Below the pieces are notes generated by a model. It worked only from the letters and a program-made list of their open reading frames with translations. It did not search any database and had not been told where the DNA came from. A stretch of 32,632 bases of DNA, taken from the NCBI GenBank assembly GCA_964575225.1, contig CAZNQW010000014.1:1-32632 (forward strand), read 5' to 3'. This DNA comes from CAZNQW01 sp964575225 (GTDB lineage: Bacteria > Chloroflexota > Anaerolineae > JAAYZQ01). The position numbers were made by a program, and so were the translations under genes. This document shows positions 7,459 to 14,987 of the stretch, in pieces; the stretch's first letter is position 1, and every line of letters begins with the position of its first letter.

Positions 7459-7914
7459 CTACCCCTCCGCAGAAGGAGCCGGTGCTGAACCTGAAAGCCC
7501 GGGTTCGTAGGTTAGGATCCCCCCGCGCCATTGGTCGGGGATGGGGATAGAGCACTGGCGCCCATAATCGTAGCACACCTGCACCGAATGACCGGTGGCA
7601 ATCAGTCCCCGTTCCGTGGTCAGTTCGTACTCGAAGCGAAAGCTCTTGGTGCCTAGCTCGCTGGCGCGAACGGCCACTGTCACCGTCTCGCCCAGAAAGG
7701 CGGGGGCCCGGTATTGGCAGCACACTTCAGCTACGACCATGCCCACCCCGTCGTAATCCTCGCCCTGCCACAGTCCCGTCTCGCGGAGATAGACCACCCG
7801 GGCGTGCTCCATGAAGGCAAAATAGGCCACATTGTTCAGATGGCGCTGGGCGTCAATGTCTGCATAGCGGATGGGAATGGGAACCAAACACCGGAAAAGT
7901 TGGGGATTGCTCAA
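7459..7914 (-). CDS. Acyl-CoA thioesterase, 4HBT hot-dog family
   Basis: This 151-residue protein has the 4-hydroxybenzoyl-CoA/YbgC-type hot-dog fold and should hydrolyse acyl-CoA thioesters in the cytosol. The diagnostic N-terminal segment is RYADIDAQRHLNNVAYF: Asp21 is the likely catalytic acid and H-x-NN matches the D-x3-H-x-NN subgroup. The start is a TTG at 7914 with GGAG about 10 bp upstream, separated by a run of eight A. An ATG 22 bp further upstream is out of frame by one base, so a homopolymer length error cannot be excluded. It is the last gene of the minus-strand set downstream of the toxin-antitoxin pair; acyl specificity is unknown. Confidence 0.88.
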   Translation of the reverse strand: MSNPQLFRCLVPIPIRYADIDAQRHLNNVAYFAFMEHARVVYLRETGLWQGEDYDGVGMVVAEVCCQYRAPAFLGETVTVAVRASELGTKSFRFEYELTTERGLIATGHSVQVCYDYGRQCSIPIPDQWRGGILTYEPGLSGSAPAPSAEG

Positions 7915-7984
7915 AGGTTTTTTTTCTCCAGCTCATGTGCAGTTTTGCGGCTAAGACAGGCAGGCCGAAAATCGTGTTCCAGCT

Positions 7985-8404
7985 CTACACCAAAGCGAGC
8001 AACTCGGCCGGCTCAATGGCCGGTAGGGGCCCCTCTTTGTAGTCCGAAATATTGCGGGTGATCACATACTGTGCATTGATTTGAATAGCTGCCGCCATCT
8101 GAACCGCGTCCTCAAAATCCCGGTAGGGTAGAGTGAGGGCTTGCTCAATGACAGCCCTGTCCACTGCTGCTACCGAAAGGAAGCTCAACAAATCGCTCAG
8201 CCTGATACGCGCTTGTTCAGCCGACTGGTATTTGGCATACAGGTAATACAGGGTGGTGATGCTGTGGGCGGCGACCCAACCTTCAATCTGACCGGTCTCT
8301 GCGCAAGCCAAGGCATGGGCCGACATGGTGTAAAAAGGCTCTCGCCGTTGAAGAACATCAAGAAGGACATCGGTGTCAATGAGAACCTTGATCTTGGCCG
8401 ACAT
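7985..8404 (-). CDS. PIN-domain toxin (VapC-like ribonuclease)
   Basis: This 139-residue protein is a PIN-domain ribonuclease of the VapC type. Acidic active-site residues are visible at the usual places: VLIDTDVLLDVL at the N-terminus, FEDAVQMAAA in the middle and TRNISDY near the C-terminus. Such toxins cleave tRNA or rRNA when their antitoxin is lost. The start overlaps the end of the antitoxin gene by 29 bp, so the pair is translationally coupled. The length is normal and no inactivating change is seen. Confidence 0.9.
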   Translation of the reverse strand: MSAKIKVLIDTDVLLDVLQRREPFYTMSAHALACAETGQIEGWVAAHSITTLYYLYAKYQSAEQARIRLSDLLSFLSVAAVDRAVIEQALTLPYRDFEDAVQMAAAIQINAQYVITRNISDYKEGPLPAIEPAELLALV

Positions 8405-8633
8405 ATTTCTGCTCCAGGTAACGCTGATATTCCTCTACCGACGCATCGGATAGAAGAGTCCCCGAAAGACGCCGAACAGTGGGGGCATCGGCCAAAAAGT
8501 CTTTGTGAGCGCTCAACTGGCGCAGGTATTCTGACACAAGCCGGGTCAGCGTCGTGTTGTGCTCCTCGGCGTATCGTTTGGCCCCATTGAGCAGATCCTG
8601 GGGTACCCGTATCGTTAGTTTGGTCCTTTGCAT
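8376..8633 (-). CDS. Ribbon-helix-helix antitoxin of the PIN toxin
   Basis: This 85-residue protein has an N-terminal ribbon-helix-helix DNA-binding domain (KLTIRVPQDLLNGAKRYAEE, then TLTRLVSEYLRQL). The charged tail (about 50-85) probably wraps the toxin. It resembles the small VapB-like antitoxins paired with PIN toxins. GGAGG lies directly before the ATG. It is the first gene of the pair and very likely binds the palindrome over its own promoter. Confidence 0.88.
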   Translation of the reverse strand: MQRTKLTIRVPQDLLNGAKRYAEEHNTTLTRLVSEYLRQLSAHKDFLADAPTVRRLSGTLLSDASVEEYQRYLEQKYVGQDQGSH

Positions 8634-8642
8634 AGAGACCTC

Positions 8643-8676
8643 CTGCCGTACAGTTTATCATAATGACGTACGGCAG
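8643..8676. promoter_or_regulatory. Inverted-repeat operator of the toxin-antitoxin pair
   Basis: The arms CTGCCGTAC (8643-8651) and GTACGGCAG (8668-8676) are perfect 9-bp inverted repeats separated by 16 bp. They bracket the predicted -10 box and the spacer, so binding would block RNA polymerase. This is the classic arrangement for antitoxin autoregulation. Confidence 0.75.
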
Positions 8677-8680
8677 TCAA
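8652..8680 (-). promoter_or_regulatory. Promoter of the toxin-antitoxin pair
   Basis: On the minus strand TTGACT (8680-8675), 17 bp, TAAACT (8657-8652). The -10 box is only moderate. The promoter lies inside the inverted repeat 8643-8676. Confidence 0.55.
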
Positions 8681-8715
8681 GGTGGGCGGCAATTGTCAAC
8701 CAGGGCGTGCAGCTT

Positions 8716-10008
8716 TCATGGGTCTGGCAGTGTTGCGCGGACACACGCCAGCGCATCCTGCCACATCTGTTGGGTCGTAACATTGTCGGCGCTGGTCGAA
8801 AAGTAATGAGACAGGCCCTCGTACGAATGGAATTCGTGGGGATGCTGCCGATCGGTCAATGTTCGATCCAACAACACGCCCTGGGAAAAGGGCACCAGCT
8901 CGTCGTCCAGCCCGTGGAGCAGGCACATGGGCGGTAGCTCGTCCACGTGGTACACTACGCTGTACCGGAAATAGAGTTCGGGTGAGCTGTTGGGAAAGCC
9001 CAGAGCGATGAGGGCTTCATCAAAGGGTGGGCGGGCATGGGCTGTGCCGAGTTCCACGTCGCGGCGGAAGCGAAAGCCATCGGCCATCCCGCCCAACACC
9101 AACGTCGTATCGAACAAATCGGTGAGCCCCAACAACCGGTAGGTGTGAAGGGAAGTAAAGCTGGCGCCCACCAGTGCTAGCCGATCGGGGTCGGCGTGAG
9201 AAGGGACCCGCCCCTGGCGCACGTAAGCCAGAGCGGTCAACAGGTCGGCTGCATCCTCGTCAATATCGATGCCCCGCAAAGGGTAGCACGCCAGGACGCT
9301 GAACCCTTGCGCAGCAAAGGGCACCGGAATGATCTCCCAGAATTGGACGGGTCCTGGGAGCACCAGCAGCATGGTCGGGAAGGGGCCCTCACCCTCCAGG
9401 GGTTCGTACACCCAGCAGTCATTCACTCGCAGGCCGGCCCGCTCAAAGCTAAAGTGGGTGCGCAACGACCGGCTGGGAAAGGGAGCCCCGACCTCTACTT
9501 CCATCGTGGGGCTTACGATCAGCGAATCGTCTACTACGATCTCGGGTGGGGTGAGCGGCGCGAGCGTCAGGTCAATGCCCATGGTGGTGGTCCCGGGGCG
9601 GACTGTTACCCGATCTTTGCGACACAACCCGGCGATGCACGTCTGGTTCACGGCGTCGTCAAAGCCGCGCTTGCCGGCAATGGGCACATAGCGGCCTGGT
9701 GGCACATCGGCGATGTGGTAGGTTCCGTCTGGGCCGCTTGGGGCTGAATAGGTATCGCCCAAGGGCGAGGCAACCAGCACGACGGCACCCTCTACAGGTA
9801 CCCCTGTGGTTGTGCGTACGGTGCCGCCGAGCTGGCCTGTCGACCCGCCGTCAAAGGCTGGGGGCCCCCCGATCTCTTTTGTCAGATGGTACTGCAAGGT
9901 GTTGCGCACCGCCGTGATCTGGGAATCCGTGTCGTGGAGGAACCAGGTCACCCCCAAAAACAGGACGACGAGTAGAGTCAGGGAACTTGCGCGGATGAGT
10001 TTGTGCAT
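8716..10008 (-). CDS. Exported alpha/beta hydrolase with N-terminal carboxypeptidase-regulatory-like domain
   Basis: This 430-residue protein starts with a signal anchor or signal peptide (about 6-24, SLTLLVVLFLGVTWFL), so it acts outside the membrane. Residues about 60-130 form a carboxypeptidase D regulatory-like beta-sandwich (GTVRTTTGVPVEGAVVLVAS, then GTYHIADVPPGRYV). The C-terminal half is an alpha/beta hydrolase: nucleophile Ser283 in GASFTS, an Asp in HGLDDELVP and a His in YEGLSHYF complete a plausible triad. It resembles dienelactone-hydrolase or prolyl-oligopeptidase-type esterases/peptidases. The substrate is unknown. It follows the TspO-like gene by 12 bp at the end of the long minus-strand operon. 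The domain fusion is unusual but the reading is clean. Confidence 0.82.
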   Translation of the reverse strand: MHKLIRASSLTLLVVLFLGVTWFLHDTDSQITAVRNTLQYHLTKEIGGPPAFDGGSTGQLGGTVRTTTGVPVEGAVVLVASPLGDTYSAPSGPDGTYHIADVPPGRYVPIAGKRGFDDAVNQTCIAGLCRKDRVTVRPGTTTMGIDLTLAPLTPPEIVVDDSLIVSPTMEVEVGAPFPSRSLRTHFSFERAGLRVNDCWVYEPLEGEGPFPTMLLVLPGPVQFWEIIPVPFAAQGFSVLACYPLRGIDIDEDAADLLTALAYVRQGRVPSHADPDRLALVGASFTSLHTYRLLGLTDLFDTTLVLGGMADGFRFRRDVELGTAHARPPFDEALIALGFPNSSPELYFRYSVVYHVDELPPMCLLHGLDDELVPFSQGVLLDRTLTDRQHPHEFHSYEGLSHYFSTSADNVTTQQMWQDALACVRATLPDP

Positions 10009-10020
10009 CGATGGGTGGGC

Positions 10021-10824
10021 TCACCACCGATCCGCCACTGGGACGGGGTAGCGCTCATTGGGCAGCCCGGCCCGGCGCTTGCGATACAGGGGCACACCCA
10101 GGAGCAGGGTCAGGGCCACAAAGGCTGCTGCCCCGGCTGCCGTATAGCTGACCACTGCTGTCCCGCTGTGCTTGACGGCGATGCCCACAAAGGCCCACAC
10201 AATGACGGCGACGTAGGCCACGTCGGCGCGGATCAGGCTCATCAAGGTCGTCAGAACCGTCGCAATCACGATCATGATGACGGCCCAAAGGGCAGGCTCA
10301 ATACCCCACCCGTCCCAGTTTAGATAATCCAGGAGAGAGGTTACATTGGCGATGGTCGCCACGGTGATCCAGCCCAGGTAGATACTAAAGGGCACACGCA
10401 ACAACCAGTTCTCGCCGGTCGACACAAGGGTTCGACCGATGCCCAGCCGGAGATAGATAGCGATGAGTAGCAGGAGCAGCGCGAGCATGGCAACAAGTGT
10501 TAACTCGAACAGCTCGTAATGCCAGCAGAACAGCCAGGCCACGTTGGCCAGGCAGCTCAACGCATACAAGTACCCGATGCGTTGCAGGCGGGGGTTCTCG
10601 CGCTGGGAGGGCAGCGCCTGGTAGATGGTGAACCCGATCAGGGCCAGATAGATCAACCCCCAGATGGAAAACACATATCCCGCCGGCACAAAATAGACGT
10701 CAAAGCGGTCCGAAACCTCACCGGTGGTCAGCCCGTTGAGCGGCAATGCATTGGCCAGACCGTTGACGACAATCACGCCGATGGTCGCCAGCACGTTAAC
10801 AACTTGTCGAACGATGTCCTTCAT
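10021..10824 (-). CDS. TspO/MBR-related tryptophan-rich membrane protein (long form)
   Basis: This is a 267-residue integral membrane protein with about eight hydrophobic segments. The motifs VPAGYVFSIWGLIYLALI, CLANVAWLFCWHYELF and IYLGWITVATIANVT match the TspO/MBR family, which binds porphyrins and other ligands. Canonical TspO has about 160 residues and five helices; this longer form adds helices at the C-terminus and is usually annotated only as tryptophan-rich sensory protein. AAGGAGG precedes the ATG. It lies between the Tag-like gene and the exported hydrolase in one operon. The ligand and role are unknown. Confidence 0.78.
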   Translation of the reverse strand: MKDIVRQVVNVLATIGVIVVNGLANALPLNGLTTGEVSDRFDVYFVPAGYVFSIWGLIYLALIGFTIYQALPSQRENPRLQRIGYLYALSCLANVAWLFCWHYELFELTLVAMLALLLLLIAIYLRLGIGRTLVSTGENWLLRVPFSIYLGWITVATIANVTSLLDYLNWDGWGIEPALWAVIMIVIATVLTTLMSLIRADVAYVAVIVWAFVGIAVKHSGTAVVSYTAAGAAAFVALTLLLGVPLYRKRRAGLPNERYPVPVADRW

Positions 10825-10865
10825 GACAGCCTCCTTTTGATCAAATAGATAGGGAGTCGGAGTAT

Positions 10866-11336
10866 TTATGCCTCGGACGGACCATATTTTCGCCGGACCT
10901 TGTCGCTGACCTCTCCGATCTCTTCGCCCACGGCGTACAGATACCTTCGAGAGGATTCCTTGCTCATGTACTTGAAACGGGCATCCAATTCGCTGGCCGT
11001 TTCGTCCACGCCCTTTTCCTCAAGCAGGTTGTGCAGCCAGGTGGAAAAGGAACCATGTTCCTGAGCCAGTTGATGCATCTGGCGGGCGTTTTCCGCCGTC
11101 GCCTGGATCTTGGCTTTGTAGCGCACAATGCTCGGATCCTCACTGAGCCGCTCGACGTCGACGTCGGTAAAATCGGCCACCTGGGCCACGTCAAAGCCTT
11201 CAAAGGCAGTCAGGAATCCCTCCCACTTGGATGCCACCACCTGGCGGTTCAACCCGCCCATAAAGACGACGGCCGTCATGGCCTCCAGATACCCGGCATC
11301 GTCGGCAGGTCGCTGTCCCAGATTCAAACTCGACAT
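10866..11336 (-). CDS. Degenerate DNA-3-methyladenine glycosylase I-like (Tag-like) protein
   Basis: This 156-residue protein aligns by eye with the middle of Tag: KWEGFLTAFEGFD, then DVERLSEDPSIVRYKAKIQATAENA matches the helix-hairpin-helix region of E. coli Tag. The zinc-binding Cys/His residues at both ends of Tag are absent and there is no cysteine at all. At the position of the catalytic Glu-x7-Trp segment the sequence reads AVVFMGGLNR, so the catalytic Glu38 and Trp46 equivalents are gone. It is therefore unlikely to excise 3-methyladenine. The start at 11336 follows AGAAAGGAGAG; an in-frame extension to 11417 lacks a ribosome site. It may bind DNA without catalysis. Confidence 0.7.
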   Translation of the reverse strand: MSSLNLGQRPADDAGYLEAMTAVVFMGGLNRQVVASKWEGFLTAFEGFDVAQVADFTDVDVERLSEDPSIVRYKAKIQATAENARQMHQLAQEHGSFSTWLHNLLEEKGVDETASELDARFKYMSKESSRRYLYAVGEEIGEVSDKVRRKYGPSEA

Positions 11337-11364
11337 TGGTTTCTCTCCTTTCGCCCGCGGGCGT

Positions 11365-14300
11365 TTATGGGATTGTAGGCTCGGGTTGGTCGCGGGCTGC
11401 TTCCAAAAGCGCCGCAATCTGGTACCCCGAGGCTTTCTCAGCCTCTTCCAGTTTCTTGATCAGAGCATGGCAGGTGGCCAGTTGCTCGGTACTTTCCTCC
11501 GGGCCCAGCTCTCGGTTGGCGCCGATCTCCACGGCAGCCAGGGTGAGCATCCATTGCAGCAACTGCCTAAAGGCTTCGTGGTTGAACCACAAAACGCCCT
11601 GGTGGCGGTTCACTTGAAGGAACTGCTGGATCTCGCCATCGCGCAGCCAGTTGGTCAAGATCTGGTACGCCTGTTGGGGCTGAGGCGCATCGTGGGGGCA
11701 CCAATCCAGATGTCCGATCAGGATCTTGATGGTGCCGACCGCCCACGCGGCCTGGCCCTCGCCCAGGCCCAGATCCTGGAGGGCGCCCGCCACCACTTTG
11801 CCCAACAACCACTCGTCCATCCAACTCCGGCTCTGGGTCTGGAAATCGTCCTCGCCTGCGATCTTGCCCAGGGCATGGGTAAAGAGCCATCCCAACAAGG
11901 TGCCCCAGGCAGCGAGGTCGTCGCCGAGGTGCTGGCGAATGGTCTCCACAGCTTCTGTTGCTTCGGGTGATGGCCATGCCGGCAGATTTTCCTCCAGCAC
12001 CGTGAGCTTTCGGCAGGCATCCAGTTTGGCCAGGATCTCTTGCGCCAGGGCAGTTTGGTCCCCCTCGCCTTGGGTGAACTGCTTGAGCTCGCCCAGCAGG
12101 AAATCGATCTTGCCCTCCAATTCGGAGCGGAGCAGGGCAGCTTCCTCCACGTCGGCCTCGGCCGTGCGGCTATCGATGAGGCGGCGGAAAAGCTCGGCAT
12201 TCACGATCTCTTTGAAGGGGTAATGCACCGGTTGCAAAAAGACCTCGCGCAACGCTTCCTGGATGCTGGGGACGCCCCGACCGCCCAGATAATCGGCAAG
12301 GTGCCCGTATTGATGCCATTCGTTGTCTTGCACTTCGCGCCAGTCCAGGAAAACGTGGCATTTGTAAGCGCCTAGCTCGGCATACAGGCCTTGGTCCCAC
12401 AATTCTTTGCTGTTGCGAATGTATTCGAGGCCGGTAAGGTGGTCGCGAAAGATGCAAAAGAAGGCCGGATCGTTGTGGAGTTTCAGTCCCTGGCCCAGGT
12501 TTTGCCGGACCACCTGGCGCTCGCCTTCCTCAACCTTGACCGAGTAAGCGACCGATCCCTTGATCCAACCCCGAGCTGTCGCGAACTTGTTGTGGTAGAG
12601 GACCAGGGCTCGTTCGGAGCCTGCGCTGTTGGAATAGGCAAAGACATCCTCGTTGACGTGCCCCTCGGGTGCAAAAAAGTCGTATAGCAAGAAATCCTGT
12701 ACGTCGGCAAAGAGGTAGCGCCTGTGCAAGAGCGGGAAAATCTCGCGGCCGTGGCGCTCCACCAGATCGGCGTCGGGGTGCTCGTCCCAGTAGGCCCGCC
12801 GATATTCCATGCCATATTTCTCGGCCAAGCCCTCGATCTGGCCATGGCCGAACATGGGCAGGCCGGGCAAGGTGGCCATCAGTGTGCAGATGCCAAAGTA
12901 CTTGTCGCCCTTGCCAAATTGGGTCGCGGCGGTCTCTTCATCCGGATTGTTCATGAAATTGACGTATCGCTTCAGGATCTCGGGGTCGAATTCGAGGGTG
13001 TTTTTGATGGCCGTGCGGTAGTTGGCATTTTCCTCGTCGCGCAGCATGTTCATAAAGGCGCTGTTGTACACCCGGTGCATGCCCAAGGTGCGGACGAAAT
13101 AGCCCTCCAATAGCCAAAAAGCCTCGGCCAACAGCAGGGTATCCGGCGCCTCGGCGGCCACTCGATCTACCACCTCGCGCCAGAATTCGTTGGGCATGGC
13201 AGCGTCGAATTGCTCTTTGGTCAGGCCATGCTCCGCTCGCGTGGGAATGGCGCCCCCCGAGCCCGGTTCCGGGAACCACAACCGCTGAAAATGCTTCTTG
13301 GTGAGGGTCATGGCCGCATCAAAGCGGATGATCGGGAATTGGCGTGCCACGTGAAGAATCGTCTGAATGACCGCCTCGCGGACCTCGGGGTTTAGATAGT
13401 TCAATTGGGCTGTGTCGTTCCAGGGCATCGAGGTGCCGTCGTTGCCGTGGTAGATATACTTTTCGCTGCCGGTCCAGCGGTCCACTCGCTTGAAAACGAC
13501 GGCGGCATCGGTGCGATCGTAATAGTGGTCTTCGATCAGGATGCCCACCCGCTCGTCTTCCGACAGGTCGGGTCCGCTGAAGCGATAGGACGGAAAAGGA
13601 CAGTCGTCCAGCGACACAAACCAATCGGGGTGTTCCACCACCCAGCGCGAATAGATGCCCACGTGATTGGGCACCATATCGCTGGCCAAGCGGACGCCGC
13701 GCTGCCAGGCGCGCTGCCGTAGGCTCTCGTAGGCTTCGGGGCCCCCCAGATCCGAGGCAATCTGATAGTCGTACAAAGAGTAGGCCGACGCAACCGCTTC
13801 GGGGTTGCCGCACAGTTGCTTGATCGTGCACGAGGCAGAACTCCGCTCCCAAAGCCCGATCAACCACAATCCCGAAAACCCGCCCTGAGCCAACGCATCC
13901 AATTCCTCGTCGGGGATCTGGTCGAGGCGATGGATAGGCCGTTGATACTTTTGCGATAGCTGGTGCAGCCACACATAGCTGTTCTTGGCCATCAACACCA
14001 GGTTGGGCATCCAGTCGCGGTCGGGGCTAAATCGCTCCGGTTCCACACCCAAGGCGCTAAATTCATACACCCGGCTGGGTCCTGGACCGGCAAAGACCGG
14101 TTTCTCCTCTTCCTGGATCAGGTCCAGCCCGCCCAGAAGGCGGTAGAGGTGCAGTTGGATCAATCCCCCCCAATGTTCCCGGATGTACTCGAGCTGCCCC
14201 AAAAGCGAATGGGGCGCCGCGCGCGCCGGACTGCGCAGCATATCGATCAGGTTTTGATTTTTCCGGCCAAACGCCGGTTGTGTTTCAAAGAAATCATAGA

Positions 14301-14871
14301 GCTCCGTGAGCACCTGAGGGTAGGCGGTATTCCGGGCCAAAGCGTCATCATCAAACAGCTCGGCAAAGGGATCAAATGCCGGGTTGGCGTTCGCCAACCA
14401 GAGTGCCAGCATCTCCTCGATCAGCAAATGGCGATGGGGGACGCCATCCGTCTCGCCCTGTACATAATCCTCCAGGCGGATCTCACGGCGATAGACGGCC
14501 AGAGGGGGGAATTCGTCGGCGAACCGGCGCAAAGCCGCGTCCACGGCCGCGGGGCCCAGGCGCTCGTCCAGCCATTGCAGCGCTTTTTCCCAAGTCTGGG
14601 GGTTTCTCTGCTGGCGATACAGGGCCATGACATGGTGCATGATCTCGTCCAGCAGGCCCATGGCGTTGATCTGACCGGCTTTGACGGCCGATTCGGGAAA
14701 AGTGACCAGATCCCGTTTTTCGTTCATTTTTTGGGCAAAGAGGCGCGCTGCGTAAAAGTTGGCCACAAGGACATTGCCGTTCAGCGCAAACAGGGATTGA
14801 TCGAACTGGTATCGATCTCGGGCCTGCCGCGAGACGTGAAACTCTATCGGTCCAGCCGTTGCTTGGGTCAC
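11365..14871 (-). CDS. Large GH13 alpha-amylase-family enzyme
   Basis: This 1168-residue protein has a GH13 (beta/alpha)8 barrel in its middle (about 300-750), flanked by N-terminal (1-300) and C-terminal (830-1168) helical regions I do not recognise. GH13 region I is SDMVPNHVG. The nucleophile Asp518 lies in RFDAAMT, the acid/base Glu583 in LLLAEAFW and the transition-state Asp644 in NNPDEE. The usual His before that last Asp is Pro, as in the N-x-PD signature of GlgE-type maltosyltransferases. It probably acts on alpha-glucans such as glycogen. There is no signal peptide, so it is cytosolic. The GTG at 14871 was chosen because GGAGGA lies 5 bp upstream. It follows the zinc-ribbon gene in the same operon. 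The specificity cannot be told. Confidence 0.82.
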   Translation of the reverse strand: MTQATAGPIEFHVSRQARDRYQFDQSLFALNGNVLVANFYAARLFAQKMNEKRDLVTFPESAVKAGQINAMGLLDEIMHHVMALYRQQRNPQTWEKALQWLDERLGPAAVDAALRRFADEFPPLAVYRREIRLEDYVQGETDGVPHRHLLIEEMLALWLANANPAFDPFAELFDDDALARNTAYPQVLTELYDFFETQPAFGRKNQNLIDMLRSPARAAPHSLLGQLEYIREHWGGLIQLHLYRLLGGLDLIQEEEKPVFAGPGPSRVYEFSALGVEPERFSPDRDWMPNLVLMAKNSYVWLHQLSQKYQRPIHRLDQIPDEELDALAQGGFSGLWLIGLWERSSASCTIKQLCGNPEAVASAYSLYDYQIASDLGGPEAYESLRQRAWQRGVRLASDMVPNHVGIYSRWVVEHPDWFVSLDDCPFPSYRFSGPDLSEDERVGILIEDHYYDRTDAAVVFKRVDRWTGSEKYIYHGNDGTSMPWNDTAQLNYLNPEVREAVIQTILHVARQFPIIRFDAAMTLTKKHFQRLWFPEPGSGGAIPTRAEHGLTKEQFDAAMPNEFWREVVDRVAAEAPDTLLLAEAFWLLEGYFVRTLGMHRVYNSAFMNMLRDEENANYRTAIKNTLEFDPEILKRYVNFMNNPDEETAATQFGKGDKYFGICTLMATLPGLPMFGHGQIEGLAEKYGMEYRRAYWDEHPDADLVERHGREIFPLLHRRYLFADVQDFLLYDFFAPEGHVNEDVFAYSNSAGSERALVLYHNKFATARGWIKGSVAYSVKVEEGERQVVRQNLGQGLKLHNDPAFFCIFRDHLTGLEYIRNSKELWDQGLYAELGAYKCHVFLDWREVQDNEWHQYGHLADYLGGRGVPSIQEALREVFLQPVHYPFKEIVNAELFRRLIDSRTAEADVEEAALLRSELEGKIDFLLGELKQFTQGEGDQTALAQEILAKLDACRKLTVLEENLPAWPSPEATEAVETIRQHLGDDLAAWGTLLGWLFTHALGKIAGEDDFQTQSRSWMDEWLLGKVVAGALQDLGLGEGQAAWAVGTIKILIGHLDWCPHDAPQPQQAYQILTNWLRDGEIQQFLQVNRHQGVLWFNHEAFRQLLQWMLTLAAVEIGANRELGPEESTEQLATCHALIKKLEEAEKASGYQIAALLEAARDQPEPTIP

Positions 14872-14987
14872 TATTTCCTCCGAAACCCTCGAGGTTGGGC
14901 AAGAGCGGGGGTTCGCCGCCCTTGCTGTTTGTTTTGCTTGTTGAAGGCTGATGCTTGATCCTATTATGCCCTGTCCGCCCCTCGCTG

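Noticed and set aside
13963..14958. A 331-residue plus-strand open frame opposite the GH13 gene
   Set aside because: It is antisense to the N-terminal region of a continuous 1168-residue protein and shows no domain.
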